A stretch of 64,000 bases of DNA from Epilithonimonas sp042695135 (GCF_042695135.1 NZ_CP170547.1:1054001-1118000), one strand, 5' to 3'; positions 44,528-54,346 are shown, counted from the stretch's first letter. Translations and numbers: made by a program. Notes: generated by a model not told the origin, from the letters alone.

Positions 44528-45139
44528 ATGGATTACCCAAGTAAAGTTTTATCAAAAGCCGTAGAAGAGATATCTGGTTTGCCCGGCATCGGAAAAAAAT
44601 CAGCGCTCCGGCTTGCATTGCATCTGCTTCGCCAGCCGGCATCGCAGGGTATTTCTTTGGGAACATCTATCCAGAATCTGGTGACGGATATCAAGTATTG
44701 CAAAGAGTGTCATAATTTTTCAGATTCAGACACTTGTGATATCTGTAATGACCACAAGCGAAATGAGGAATTGCTCTGTATAGTAGAAGATGTGAGAGAT
44801 GTAATGGCAATAGAAAATACGGGCAAATACAAAGGCAAATACCTTGTTTTGGGAGGTAAGATTTCTCCAATGGAAGGTATTGGACCCAGCCAGCTGAGAA
44901 TCGGGAGTATAGAAAAAAAATTAATGTCCGGCACAATAAAAGAGTTGATTTTTGCGTTAAGTGCTACTATGGAAGGTGATACTACAGCTTACTATATTTA
45001 TAAAAAATTCAAAACTTTTCACGTATCATTTTCCAGCATTGCAAGAGGTATAGCTGTTGGCGACGAGTTGGAGTATGCAGATGAGATATCGCTCGGAAGA
45101 TCTATAACGAATAGAACCATTTATAACGAAGCAGGCTGA
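44528..45139 (+). CDS. recR: Recombination protein RecR
   Basis: RecR works with RecO and RecF to load RecA at single-strand gaps. The 203-residue protein has the HhH motif GLPGIGKKSALRLALHLL, the C4 zinc finger CKECHNFSDSDTCDIC (about 57-72), and the Toprim domain with IVEDVRDVMAIENTG and YLVLGGKISPMEGIGP. Its stop overlaps the start of the next glycosyltransferase gene by one base. Confidence 0.96.
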   Translation: MDYPSKVLSKAVEEISGLPGIGKKSALRLALHLLRQPASQGISLGTSIQNLVTDIKYCKECHNFSDSDTCDICNDHKRNEELLCIVEDVRDVMAIENTGKYKGKYLVLGGKISPMEGIGPSQLRIGSIEKKLMSGTIKELIFALSATMEGDTTAYYIYKKFKTFHVSFSSIARGIAVGDELEYADEISLGRSITNRTIYNEAG

Positions 45140-45972
45140 TGAAATTAAGCTTTATAATTGTTCATTATCAGGTAAAGGATTTGTTGAGAAACTGTATCCT
45201 TTCTATAAAAAAATATATTCAGGATTTGGAATATGAGATTATCGTAGTCGATAACAATTCTCCGGATTCGGAATGGAAAAACCTGATAAGTGAATTTCCT
45301 GATGTTAATTTTATAGCTTTAGACAAGAATTTCGGATTTTCTAAAGCCAATAATATCGGTGTAAAAGCATCAAAAGGAGAATATATTTATATCCTGAATC
45401 CGGATACTGAACTTGAAGGTTATTACTTTCAGGATATTCTGGATTTTGCAGATCATCAGGAAAAGTTTGGTGCCTTGGGCTTGAGAATGCACGACGCCCA
45501 GGGAAAATTTTTACCGGAAAGTAAAAGGTCTGTTCCTGCACTTATTAATTCCTTCGAAAAACTGTTTACAAAGCTGAGTAATGACTCCAAAACCTATTAC
45601 AGAAATGATATTGGAGAATCGGAAATTGCAGAAGTAGAAGTCATGACCGGCGCCAATCTGTTGATGAAAAAATCTGTTTATGAGGAAGTCGGCGGGTTCG
45701 ACGAACATTATTTTATGTATGGCGAAGACATCGATCTTTGTTATACCATTCTTAGAAAAGGTTACAAAAATTTTTATTACGGAAAAGCTTCAATCCTTCA
45801 CTACAAAGGAGAAAGCACTGTGAAAGATAAAGTCTATCTCAACCGGTTTTTTGGCGCAATGGATATTTTTATCAACAAATATTACAAAAAACAAAAGCCT
45901 TTTCAATACATTCTGATGAAAATCGGCCTGAAATTCAAACATTTTATAGAAGCCAGAAAAATTAAAAATTAA
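45139..45972 (+). CDS. Family 2 glycosyltransferase
   Basis: The 277-residue enzyme has a GT-A fold with SFIIVHYQVKDLLRNC, the VVDNNSPDSEW nucleotide-binding segment, the DXD-like ILNPDTELEG and the acceptor region GGFDEHYFMYGEDIDLCYT. It resembles rhamnosyl- or dTDP-sugar-transferring members; the donor and acceptor are not known. The start overlaps recR (TGATG), so it is translationally coupled to recR without an obvious functional link. Confidence 0.92.
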   Translation: MKLSFIIVHYQVKDLLRNCILSIKKYIQDLEYEIIVVDNNSPDSEWKNLISEFPDVNFIALDKNFGFSKANNIGVKASKGEYIYILNPDTELEGYYFQDILDFADHQEKFGALGLRMHDAQGKFLPESKRSVPALINSFEKLFTKLSNDSKTYYRNDIGESEIAEVEVMTGANLLMKKSVYEEVGGFDEHYFMYGEDIDLCYTILRKGYKNFYYGKASILHYKGESTVKDKVYLNRFFGAMDIFINKYYKKQKPFQYILMKIGLKFKHFIEARKIKN

Positions 45973-46484
45973 TCTTTTTTCTCTGTGTGAAGTGTAGATT
46001 CTTCTGCAAATCTTCTTAATTCCTGCATCTCATATTTAGCTTTTGACTGTCCAAATCTTGCCGCAGCATAAGTGAGCGCTATAAGTCCCAAAACTACAAA
46101 AGAACTTGGCAATGCCCAAGGATAATTATTGGTATTGATCTGTCTCTCAACATAAAATAATGTGAAGAAGGTCATCCACGCAATGGTGAACAGGAAATAT
46201 AAAAACATGAAAAATGTCCAGACTGCAGAACTTGGACCAAAAATTCCGCGTATTACGGTTGCGTCGTTTTCTTTTTCTATTCTTAGTGCCAGATTTGGTT
46301 TCCAATAGCTTTCTTCCTCTGTTCTCACAAAAATAGTGGCTACTTCCTTGTTAATATTTCCGAAGAATTGATCGTGGTGTTTTTCCAGATAATCTCTCAA
46401 ATTGGTCTCATATTGTTCCAAAGTAAGATCCGTGTATAATTTGAATCTGGGTCTGTTTCGTATGCTGTTCAAAGTCTCATTCAT
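45969..46484 (-). CDS. Membrane protein with two helices, unknown function
   Basis: The 171-residue protein has a soluble N-terminal part of about 85 residues (RPRFKLYTDLTLEQYETNLR) and two membrane segments (about 85-110 and 121-141), followed by a charged tail. No family is recognised. It converges on the glycosyltransferase gene with a 4-base overlap of the two stop regions and is upstream on its strand of nothing obvious; the protease-like gene at 46509 lies 24 bases further upstream. Confidence 0.72.
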   Translation of the reverse strand: MNETLNSIRNRPRFKLYTDLTLEQYETNLRDYLEKHHDQFFGNINKEVATIFVRTEEESYWKPNLALRIEKENDATVIRGIFGPSSAVWTFFMFLYFLFTIAWMTFFTLFYVERQINTNNYPWALPSSFVVLGLIALTYAAARFGQSKAKYEMQELRRFAEESTLHTEKKD

Positions 46485-46508
46485 AAAATTAATGCTTATT
46501 CTTAATTC

Positions 46509-47843
46509 TTATTCCTCAATGTAGGGAATCGGATCTTCCAGCGTAAATTCAAATTTCATCGGAATACCATTTCGTTTGATTTCCAGATTTATTTTTTTAC
46601 TGACGTTGGTCTTCAGGATCTGATGGATTTTATTGAGTGTCATTTCTTTGGCTTGTTTATTATCAATGGTGACAAGCTGGTCGTTTTTGATGATTCCTGC
46701 TTTTTGTGCGGGAGAATCTTTCCTTGTACCGGAAACTAAAAAATTTGGTTTCAGGGTGAATTTATATTGGAAACTGTCCGGGCTATTGTCTATGACGTTT
46801 ATTTCGTTACCAGACGAATTTACTTTTGCTGTTTTCACCTGCACCTGTTCTTTTTCCCAAAGCAGTCCGTCCTGTTTTATTTCCAGCCCGCTGCCGTCTA
46901 TCAGAAAAGGATCATCCAGATATCTGTTCGGTCTGAAATAAATTCTATTGTCTTGATAATCAAATATAACTGTAAATCTTCGAAGAATTTCGGAACCAAT
47001 CGAACCTTTTCTGTCTTTGACCAGTTTCAGATGTTGGATAGAATATTCGTCTGGCATCGATGCGATCGGTTTATTAAGTTTAAAATCACCGATAGAAAGC
47101 GAATTGATCCGGCTTCTTTTTCCAAAAATATCACCACTGAAACCGCGTCCCAGAAAATCATCAATATTCGGTCTGTTATAAATAAAATCTTTTATCAATG
47201 CCGGGAAAAGCCATACAGAATCCGTATTTCCAAGATCCAAAAGCAGCTTTGAGCTTTGCTTGTCATGTTTCATTTCTATATCAGCATTCATGTAAGGTTT
47301 GTTGAACTCCACACTCATAGGGAAATTTTCATACCTGCTGACTTTTTTAGGAAACTTGGATTTGTCTTTGTAAATAGTCAATGTTTTTTTGATATAATTA
47401 ATTTCTACCGGATGATTCTTGAAAAAATAATACCCGATAATGCCATTCACGGGAATTCCTATATCCTGAGAAATATTAAAATCCTCGTCCAAAACCAGAA
47501 ATACAGTGTGAGACCTATCAACGAAGTTTTTTCCGATACTCACATTATTTTTAATCGATTTCAAAGCTTCAATACTTACCGTTTCTCCCAAACCCTTGAA
47601 GGTGATTTTCTCAATATTTTTAAAATCAACTTCTTTATTTTCCAGACTGAAAAGCAAGGTTTCAGAAATCCCGGAATCTAATAGAAAATTAAGTTCAATA
47701 CCATTTACATTCATCGGAACGAAGATGAGGTTGTTAATCAGCTTGAATTTAATCACGGTTTTATCAACATTTTCAAGGACAAAACCATCCTGAGCCTTCG
47801 TGCAGACGCCAAATATTAAACTGAAGATGAACAAAAATTTCAT
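46509..47843 (-). CDS. Exported aspartyl-protease-like protein with PDZ domain
   Basis: The 444-residue protein has a signal peptide (about 1-18) and two retropepsin-like halves, with FLLDSGISE (Asp56) in the first and LLLDLGNTDS (about Asp203) in the second. A PDZ domain (about 360-435; SPAQKAGIIKNDQLVTIDN) is at the end. The second active-site triplet is DLG, not D(T/S)G, so pairing may be altered. Target unknown; periplasmic protein processing is an inference. It is followed 24 bases later by a membrane-protein gene. Confidence 0.83.
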   Translation of the reverse strand: MKFLFIFSLIFGVCTKAQDGFVLENVDKTVIKFKLINNLIFVPMNVNGIELNFLLDSGISETLLFSLENKEVDFKNIEKITFKGLGETVSIEALKSIKNNVSIGKNFVDRSHTVFLVLDEDFNISQDIGIPVNGIIGYYFFKNHPVEINYIKKTLTIYKDKSKFPKKVSRYENFPMSVEFNKPYMNADIEMKHDKQSSKLLLDLGNTDSVWLFPALIKDFIYNRPNIDDFLGRGFSGDIFGKRSRINSLSIGDFKLNKPIASMPDEYSIQHLKLVKDRKGSIGSEILRRFTVIFDYQDNRIYFRPNRYLDDPFLIDGSGLEIKQDGLLWEKEQVQVKTAKVNSSGNEINVIDNSPDSFQYKFTLKPNFLVSGTRKDSPAQKAGIIKNDQLVTIDNKQAKEMTLNKIHQILKTNVSKKINLEIKRNGIPMKFEFTLEDPIPYIEE

Positions 47844-48022
47844 AAGATTAAATTACATTAATTTTTAACAACTGCAATTTTTTGACAATATAATTTTATG
47901 GAATACCTATGTTAATCATAATTTATTTGGTAATTGCTTTAAAAAATGGAATGTTGTTTGATGTGTTTTTAAACATTATTGCAAAACGTTACTAATTGTT
48001 TAATTTAATCTCATTATTAGTT

Positions 48023-48847
48023 ATGAAAAATCTATCAACTTTATTCGGAAAAGATAACTTGGACGAAATTGTTTTCGCCAATAGAAATAAAGCTTATGGC
48101 GCTTATGTTCTTAGAAATGAATATTCTAATCAGCTTACAAAAGCCCTGTTCGTTGGTGTTGCTTTTTTCGCATCATTATCGGTAATTCCGTTAATTATTT
48201 CGGCATTTTCATCTGATAAAATTATTGAAGTTATCAATACACCTGGTCCGGTTGTTCTTGATGATGTTGATACGCCAGATATAACCAAACCAACTCCTGC
48301 ATCTACAGTTCCACAAGATGTTAAAACTGTTACAAATCCAATTTATACACCAGTTAGAAATCTTAAAAAAGATAAACCAATTCCGACAGTGGATGATTTA
48401 AAGGGTGCGGCTATCGGAGAAGAAACAAAAACGGGAAAGGAAACAACTATATCTTATGTCCCGCCGGTTGTAACTTCGGGTCCTCCAGCTGTTATTTCCA
48501 CGCCTCCAGCTCAGCCGGCTGAAGATCCCAACAAGCTTATAAATCAGAATGAAGCTGATGTTGCAGCAGATTTCAAAGGCGGAATCAATGCTTTCCGTGA
48601 AAAAGTAGCTCAGAGTTTTGATACAGAATCTGTAGAAAATGGCGGAATGATATCCGCAGTTATTACATTCGTAGTAGAAAAAGACGGTAGCATTTCCAAC
48701 TTAAAAATCAATGGTTCCAATTCCGATTTCAATTCCGAGGCAGAAAGAGCCGTGAAGTCTGTGAAAGCGAAATGGACACCTGCACAATTAAAAGGCAAAG
48801 CTGTAAGATCATCTTTCAGAATGCCTATTTCCATGAAAATTGAATAG
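48023..48847 (+). CDS. TonB-family energy transducer
   Basis: The 274-residue protein carries proton-motive energy from an ExbBD complex to outer-membrane transporters. It starts at ATG 48023 (an upstream TTG at 47996 is rejected). The N terminus has LDEIVFANRNKAYGAYVLRN, typical of Bacteroidetes TonB, then one membrane helix (about 42-65), a proline-rich spacer (about 85-170) and the C-terminal TonB domain (about 195-273; VTFVVEKDGSISNLKI-like sequence, AVKSVKAKWTPAQLKGK). No exbB or exbD gene is adjacent. Confidence 0.92.
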   Translation: MKNLSTLFGKDNLDEIVFANRNKAYGAYVLRNEYSNQLTKALFVGVAFFASLSVIPLIISAFSSDKIIEVINTPGPVVLDDVDTPDITKPTPASTVPQDVKTVTNPIYTPVRNLKKDKPIPTVDDLKGAAIGEETKTGKETTISYVPPVVTSGPPAVISTPPAQPAEDPNKLINQNEADVAADFKGGINAFREKVAQSFDTESVENGGMISAVITFVVEKDGSISNLKINGSNSDFNSEAERAVKSVKAKWTPAQLKGKAVRSSFRMPISMKIE

Positions 48848-48892
48848 TCTGAAAATCAGGACTATGTAAATATTAAACATCAAGTTTTTTAT

Positions 48893-48936
48893 AATTATCC
48901 ACATTTTGTAAGGAAATGTGGATAATTTTTTTATTT
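48893..48936 (+). terminator. Terminator of the tonB-type gene
   Basis: AATTATCCACATTT and AAATGTGGATAATT form a 14-base stem followed by T residues. Confidence 0.9.
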
Positions 48937-49008
48937 GTCAACCCGTTAATTAACAATACTTTAACGGCTTAGCGGGTTTTTCAAAACTTTATAAGTAGTA
49001 AAAAATCG

Positions 49009-49016
49009 TATTTTTG
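49009..49016 (+). promoter_or_regulatory. -7 element of the parAB promoter
   Basis: TATTTTTG fits TAnnTTTG, about 18 bases before the parA ATG. Confidence 0.6.
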
Positions 49017-49034
49017 AAGATTAAATTAATGTTT

Positions 49035-49808
49035 ATGGCAAAAATTATAGGTGTTGCAAATCAGAAAGGTGGTGTTGGGAAAACCACTACGGCTGTTAAT
49101 CTGGCATCGGCTTTGGGCGTGTTGGAAAAGAGAATTCTCTTAATAGATGCGGATCCACAAGCTAATGCAAGTTCTGGTTTGGGTGTTGAAGAAATCAATT
49201 TTTCTACCTATCATCTATTGGAGCACAGTGCAGAAGCATCCAAATGTATTTTGCCTACAACTTCGCCAAACGTAGATATTATCCCGTCTCACATAGATTT
49301 GGTAGCTGCAGAAATAGAATTGGTAGACCGTGACAACCGAGAATATATGATGCGTGAAGCTTTGAAATCTATAAAAGACCAATACGATTATATCATCATC
49401 GATTGTGCACCGAGTTTAGGTTTGATTACTATCAATGCCTTGACCGCTGCAGATTCTGTAATTATCCCGATCCAATGTGAATATTTTGCTTTAGAGGGTC
49501 TGGGTAAATTATTGAATACCATCAAAAATGTTCAGAAAATTCATAATCCTAATCTGGATATAGAAGGCCTGCTTCTTACGATGTACGACAGCCGTTTGAG
49601 ATTATCAAACCAGGTTGTAGAAGAAGTGAATTCCCATTTCCCGGAAATGGTTTTCGAAACGATTATCAGCAGAAATGTTAGATTAAGCGAAGCGCCAAGT
49701 TTTGGAGAAAGTATCCTGAGTTATGATGCAGAAAGTAAGGGCGCAATCCAATATATTCAGCTTGCAGAAGAAGTGCTGCTGAGAAACGAAAAATTAATTA
49801 AAAATTAG
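49035..49808 (+). CDS. parA: Chromosome-partitioning ATPase ParA
   Basis: ParA moves the ParB-parS complex during chromosome segregation. The 257-residue protein begins MAKIIGVANQKGGVGKTTT with the deviant Walker A (Lys11 and Lys16). Walker A', DADPQANASSGL, and Walker B, YIIIDCAPSLGLIT, follow. ATG 49035 is chosen, though ATG 49029 is in frame two codons earlier. It is followed after 59 bases by parB. Confidence 0.96.
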   Translation: MAKIIGVANQKGGVGKTTTAVNLASALGVLEKRILLIDADPQANASSGLGVEEINFSTYHLLEHSAEASKCILPTTSPNVDIIPSHIDLVAAEIELVDRDNREYMMREALKSIKDQYDYIIIDCAPSLGLITINALTAADSVIIPIQCEYFALEGLGKLLNTIKNVQKIHNPNLDIEGLLLTMYDSRLRLSNQVVEEVNSHFPEMVFETIISRNVRLSEAPSFGESILSYDAESKGAIQYIQLAEEVLLRNEKLIKN

Positions 49809-49867
49809 AAATGTTTTTGTTGATTTAATATCATCATTTATCATTTATCAATCATCATTTATAAAAA

Positions 49868-50758
49868 ATGAAAGACAAAACAAGAGCAATGGGTCGTGGT
49901 TTAGGTGCAATTTTGAATGCCGAAAGCAAGACCAATATCAACTCCGCTTCGGATGAAGGTGCTAAAAATCTGGTAGGAAATATCGTGGAAATTTCTATCG
50001 AGGATATCTACCCGAACCCCAATCAGCCAAGAACTTATTTCGACGAAAAAGCACTGAATGACCTTGCCGAATCTATCAAAAGCTTAGGCATCATTCAGCC
50101 CATTACGCTTAGAAAAGACGGACAGAAATTCGAAATCATTTCCGGAGAAAGACGTTATCGCGCTTCCAAAATTGCCGGTCTGGAAACTATTCCGGCTTAT
50201 ATCCGATTGGTAAACGATCAGGAATTGCTGGAAATGGCTTTGGTGGAAAATATCCAAAGGGAAGATCTTGATCCCATCGAAGTGGCTTTGACATATCAAA
50301 GATTGTTGGACGAAGTTGGAATGACTCAGGAAAATCTTAGCCAGCGTGTTGGTAAAGAGAGAAGTACGATTACCAATAGCGTTCGTCTTTTAAAATTATC
50401 CCCGGATATTCAGAATGGGATCAGAAGCGGTCAGATCTCTGCAGGTCACGGGCGTGCAGTGATGGGACTAGATACAGACGAGAAACGCCAGATTCTTTTT
50501 GACAGGATCATCAAAGAACAACTGAACGTGAGACAGGCCGAACAATTGGCAGGCCTTATGAAAAATTCTCAGGATACAGAAAAAGTGGTGAAGCAGTCCA
50601 TCGTTCCGAATCATTTCAAGAAAGCTCAGAAAACATTATCTGATATTTTGGATGTGAAAGTAGAAATTAAAACTTCTGCAAACGGGAAAAAAGGAAAAAT
50701 CGTTTTAGATTTTAAAAACGAAGAAGAGCTGGAAAACATTCTTGCTCACATTAGATAG
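49868..50758 (+). CDS. parB: Chromosome-partitioning protein ParB
   Basis: ParB binds parS sites and loads as a CTP-dependent clamp. The 296-residue protein has the N-terminal ParB/Srx fold (IYPNPNQPRTYFDEKALNDL, ISGERRYRASKIAGL), the ENIQREDLDPIEVALTY helix and the central HTH (TQENLSQRVGKERSTITNSV). The C-terminal dimer region includes KKGKIVLDFKNEEELENIL. The stop codon is directly followed by the next start codon. Confidence 0.96.
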   Translation: MKDKTRAMGRGLGAILNAESKTNINSASDEGAKNLVGNIVEISIEDIYPNPNQPRTYFDEKALNDLAESIKSLGIIQPITLRKDGQKFEIISGERRYRASKIAGLETIPAYIRLVNDQELLEMALVENIQREDLDPIEVALTYQRLLDEVGMTQENLSQRVGKERSTITNSVRLLKLSPDIQNGIRSGQISAGHGRAVMGLDTDEKRQILFDRIIKEQLNVRQAEQLAGLMKNSQDTEKVVKQSIVPNHFKKAQKTLSDILDVKVEIKTSANGKKGKIVLDFKNEEELENILAHIR

Positions 50759-51388
50759 ATGAAGAAATTAACCACCATTTTTTTGTTCTTTTCTTTTTGT
50801 TTAGGTTTTTCACAGGTAAATCCAAATGATACAATCCGTGTAGAAAATCATCCGAAAGATAGTATTCCTGCAGCGAAACCGTTTTCGGAAGCACAGGTGA
50901 TACAGGATATCGATCAAAAAAATGCACCGCCAAAAGTCACCAAACTAAGCCCTTCAAAAGCGGGTTTGTATTCTGCAGTTTTGCCGGGATTGGGACAATT
51001 TTACAACAAAAAATACTGGAAGATTCCAATCGTTTGGGGTGCTGTCGGAACCGGAATTGGAATTGCCCTTTGGAATGACAAACAATACAAACGATACAGG
51101 AATGCCTTTGTAGCGGAGTTGAACGGACTGCCGCACGAGTTTTCAGGAATCAATGGGATTGATAAAACTGTTCTGGGAAATGCACAGGATAGTTCCAAAA
51201 GACAGCGTGATTATGCTATTGGGATTTCTGCTTTGATTTATATTCTAAACATTGTGGATGCCGTTGTAGATGCGCATCTATATGAAGGTCGTCACGATCC
51301 GGATCTGGCAATTACACCCACAATGATTAATGATCAGTTTGGCAACTCTTATGCAAAAACAGGAATAAGTTTTAGTTTTAAATTTTGA
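50759..51388 (+). CDS. DUF5683 membrane protein
   Basis: The 209-residue protein has a signal peptide and the DUF5683 core (about 60-205): LSPSKAGLYSAVLPGLGQFYN, a short hydrophobic helix IPIVWGAVGTGIGIALWN, and later IGISALIYILNIVDAVVDAH. In Bacteroidota this gene is often found between parB and dapB, as here; the function is not known. It begins with no gap after parB, so it belongs to that operon. Confidence 0.88.
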   Translation: MKKLTTIFLFFSFCLGFSQVNPNDTIRVENHPKDSIPAAKPFSEAQVIQDIDQKNAPPKVTKLSPSKAGLYSAVLPGLGQFYNKKYWKIPIVWGAVGTGIGIALWNDKQYKRYRNAFVAELNGLPHEFSGINGIDKTVLGNAQDSSKRQRDYAIGISALIYILNIVDAVVDAHLYEGRHDPDLAITPTMINDQFGNSYAKTGISFSFKF

Positions 51389-51429
51389 AGTAAATAATAG
51401 AACGTAAAAAAGATAGAAGTATAAAAATA

Positions 51430-51512
51430 TTTTTCTCGCAGATCAATCTGATTTTGCAGATTAAATTAAAACAAAATCTGCTTAATCTGCCAAATCGGCG
51501 AGATTTTAATGC
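51430..51512. repeat. Imperfect inverted repeat (CTCGCAGAT family)
   Basis: The arms CTCGCAGAT...GCAGATT and AATCTGC...GGCGAG (51435-51462 and 51475-51502) are about two-thirds complementary and form a long stem around an AT-rich centre. The type of sequence (repeated GCAGATT units) is common between genes in flavobacteria. It separates the parAB-DUF5683 group from dapB. Confidence 0.65.
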
Positions 51513-51533
51513 TTTAAAACAATAAAAAAGAAA

Positions 51534-52232
51534 ATGAAAATAGCGTTAGTAGGTTATGGAAAAATGGGAAAGATAATCGATGAGATTTCCCAAAATCGTG
51601 GTCACGAAGTCGTGGCAAGATTGCGCGAAACGCCAACACCCGAAAACCTGAATAATCCGGATGTTGTTATAGAATTTTCTAACCCGGAAGTAGCTTTTGA
51701 AAATATAAAAACCTGTCTGGAAAATAAAATCCCAGTTATCTGCGGCACAACCGGCTGGCTGGATCAAAAGCCGGAAATCGAAAAAATCGCTCTAGAAAAT
51801 AACACCGCATTCTTATACGGCTCTAATTTCAGCTTAGGCGTAAATCTTTTTTTTGCACTGAATGAAAATCTTGCTAAAATGATGAATAAATTCCCTGAAT
51901 ATAATTGTCAGCTGGAAGAGATCCATCACATTCACAAGTTAGATGCTCCAAGCGGAACTGCTATTTCCCTGGCAGAAGGAATTATTTCAAATTCAAACTT
52001 CGAAGCCTGGAAACTGGACGAAACCAAAGATAAGGAATTGGGAATTTTTGCGATCAGAGAAGATGAAGTTCCGGGAACTCACAGCATTTTTTACAGATCA
52101 GAAGTCGATGAGATCGAGATAAAACATACAGCTTACAACAGAAACGGATTTGCTTTGGGTGCAGTTATCGCAGCAGAATGGATCGTTGATAAAAAGGGTG
52201 TTTTCGCAATGAAAGATGTTTTAGACTTATAG
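51534..52232 (+). CDS. dapB: 4-hydroxy-tetrahydrodipicolinate reductase
   Basis: DapB makes tetrahydrodipicolinate in lysine and diaminopimelate synthesis. The 232-residue protein is of the shorter Bacteroidetes type. It has the Rossmann motif VGYGKMGKII, VICGTTGWL, and the substrate motif EIHHIHKLDAPSGTAISLA with the catalytic His and Lys. It precedes lepB with about 155 bases between, without an evident terminator. Confidence 0.95.
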   Translation: MKIALVGYGKMGKIIDEISQNRGHEVVARLRETPTPENLNNPDVVIEFSNPEVAFENIKTCLENKIPVICGTTGWLDQKPEIEKIALENNTAFLYGSNFSLGVNLFFALNENLAKMMNKFPEYNCQLEEIHHIHKLDAPSGTAISLAEGIISNSNFEAWKLDETKDKELGIFAIREDEVPGTHSIFYRSEVDEIEIKHTAYNRNGFALGAVIAAEWIVDKKGVFAMKDVLDL

Positions 52233-52388
52233 TTTTATAGAATTAACTCTCCCTTTAGTTTTTTGGGAAAAATTAATTTCAATCTCAGCTCAATTATTTC
52301 TGTAACAAAAACAGCAGACCAAAAACTAATTATACAAATACAAAAGCTGGAAGCACTGTGCTGATAGCCAAAAGCGAAAAGCTATATT

Positions 52389-54062
52389 ATGAATTACATC
52401 ATTACTTATACCATTTATGTTCTCATCATCAGTGTATTGATGGGACTTACAACGTGGAAGTTATTCAAGAAAATGGGTTATAATCCATTATTTTCTTTTA
52501 TTCCTTTTTACAATTATTTCATCATTTTAAAAGAAACAGACCATCCGAAATGGTGGGCAATTTTATCTTATCTGCCAATTGTTGGTCCGATTATGATGTC
52601 GGCTTTTCATATTTTTCTGATGAAAAAATTCGGGAAAAGAGGATTTGTAAACGGATTATTGACGGTGATTCTGCCATTCATTTTTATGGCGACTGTCAAT
52701 TATAGCAAAGATCCGCAGGTAGAAACTGAAGAAGAAGAGGAGGAAGGCAAAAAGAAAGAAACATTCTTGGGGTCTGTGACATTTGCTATCGTTTTTGCAA
52801 CGATTATTCACGCTTTTATCACGCAGCCTTTCGGGATTCCGACGGGATCTATGGAAAGAACACTTCTTGTCGGAGACTTTCTTTTTGTGAACAAATGGGC
52901 TTATGGTTACAGAATGCCGATGAGACCTGTAGCTTTACCATTTTTACAAGGAACAATTTTCGATACAGGACAAAAAGGAAACCCAAAAGATGACCCGAAA
53001 TCTTACATTGATGCGGTGAAATTACCTTATTTGAGAATCCCTGGTTATGATGAAATCAAAAGATATGACATTGTAGTTTTCAATTATCCTCAGGATTCTG
53101 TTCACACAGCAATTGACAGAAAAGATCCTTATGTAAAGAGATGTATCGGGATTCCTGGTGATGTGATAGAATTCCGTGCAGGTCGATTATTTGTGAACAA
53201 TGCTCCAGAAAAAATTCTTGGTGATGAGCAACAGCAGCATAAATATATAGTAAAAGCATCTAGTCAGTTAGATATTCCTTCTTTGTACAAGGCTTATGGA
53301 TTTTTACCAGTTCAGGAATATCAACCGCAAACAGGTGGCGGTTTTATTTATGTATTCCAAGGCTTGACAGCTGATGTTGCAAAAGATTTCAAAAATATTC
53401 CGAATATAGAGGAAATCAAAGAAGATATTCTCGAAAAAGGGAAGAACGATATAGCTTATTTCCCTTTAAAAGATACTGGAGGAACAGTTTTGAGAGACGA
53501 AGCAGGGAATGCACTTTTATCAAAAAAAATAGATACTTCTAATTGTATTTATCCAATCAATAAATCTTGGAACCAAGATTTCTATGGACCGCTCAGAATT
53601 CCGAAAAAAGGAGACATTGTAAAATTGGATCAGGAATCATTGCCGATGTACAGATGGATCATTTCAGAATATGAGCATAATAAACTCGAAAACAAAAACG
53701 GGAAAATCTATGTCAACGGGCAGGAAACCAACCAATACACCATCAAACAGAATTATTATATGATGATTGGTGACAACCGCGATGCGTCTCTGGATGCCAG
53801 ATTCTTCGGAGTCGTTCCGGAGGAGAATATCGTTGGTCGCCCAATGTTCACATGGTTAAGTGTTGAAGGATTATTCTCAGATGCGAGTTCTACTTATCAG
53901 GCACCTGGTAAAAGAATCCGTTGGGACAGGATGTTCAAAGCAACCAACACAGGAGAAGCCAATAAAACTTCGTATTGGTGGGTTGCCGTTCTGATTTTGG
54001 TGCTGTTTTTTGGATGGGATTTCTTTGCCAATATGTTCAAAAGAAAAAAGGAAGAAGATTAA
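52389..54062 (+). CDS. lepB: Signal peptidase I, long form with N-terminal DUF5684-like region
   Basis: LepB cleaves signal peptides at the outer face of the inner membrane with a Ser/Lys dyad. The 557-residue protein has several membrane segments in residues 1-100 (a DUF5684-like region), an acidic linker (VETEEEEEEGKKK), and then the catalytic region: Ser154 in IPTGSMERTLLVGD and Lys250 in YVKRCIGIPGD. A second conserved block, MMIGDNRDASLDARFFGVV, is near 455. A large insert of over 100 residues lies between the boxes. A final membrane helix (about 525-545) is seen. The length is usual for this phylum. Confidence 0.93.
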   Translation: MNYIITYTIYVLIISVLMGLTTWKLFKKMGYNPLFSFIPFYNYFIILKETDHPKWWAILSYLPIVGPIMMSAFHIFLMKKFGKRGFVNGLLTVILPFIFMATVNYSKDPQVETEEEEEEGKKKETFLGSVTFAIVFATIIHAFITQPFGIPTGSMERTLLVGDFLFVNKWAYGYRMPMRPVALPFLQGTIFDTGQKGNPKDDPKSYIDAVKLPYLRIPGYDEIKRYDIVVFNYPQDSVHTAIDRKDPYVKRCIGIPGDVIEFRAGRLFVNNAPEKILGDEQQQHKYIVKASSQLDIPSLYKAYGFLPVQEYQPQTGGGFIYVFQGLTADVAKDFKNIPNIEEIKEDILEKGKNDIAYFPLKDTGGTVLRDEAGNALLSKKIDTSNCIYPINKSWNQDFYGPLRIPKKGDIVKLDQESLPMYRWIISEYEHNKLENKNGKIYVNGQETNQYTIKQNYYMMIGDNRDASLDARFFGVVPEENIVGRPMFTWLSVEGLFSDASSTYQAPGKRIRWDRMFKATNTGEANKTSYWWVAVLILVLFFGWDFFANMFKRKKEED

Positions 54063-54096
54063 TATAATCAGGAGCTGATCCCGCTATCCACTATAT

Positions 54097-54165
54097 CTTT
54101 TTTGTCATTGCGAACAACGTGACGCAATCTGTTGACCTTTCATCCCTCGCAATGACAAAAAAGGA
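54097..54165. repeat. Dispersed palindromic intergenic repeat, copy 2
   Basis: TTTTTGTCATTGCGA (54099-54113) and TCGCAATGACAAAAA (54147-54161) are inverted arms with 33 bases between. They match the repeat at 1965-2028, and flanking GCTGATCCCGCT and ATCGGGGCT pieces are also family features. The 340-bp gap 54063-54404 holds this repeat, a 20-base piece of a second repeat family and probable promoter sequence only. Confidence 0.75.
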
Positions 54166-54346
54166 TGCCGTTTCTATCGGGGCTATGGGATTTGTCTTCC
54201 AAATAAAAATACAACACTTTGTCAAAGTTCCAAATCTTTGACAAAGTTTTTAGTTTAATAACTATCTAAGTTTTTAAAAGCTTTTTTATCTTTGCTGAGT
54301 TTTACACCTTTGCAAACATTAAAATCAGTTAATTCTGGAAAAATCT

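Noticed and set aside
51430..51512. Repeat-rich gap as a CRISPR fragment
   Set aside because: There are no regular spacers or direct repeats, only an imperfect inverted repeat; no cas gene is in the window.
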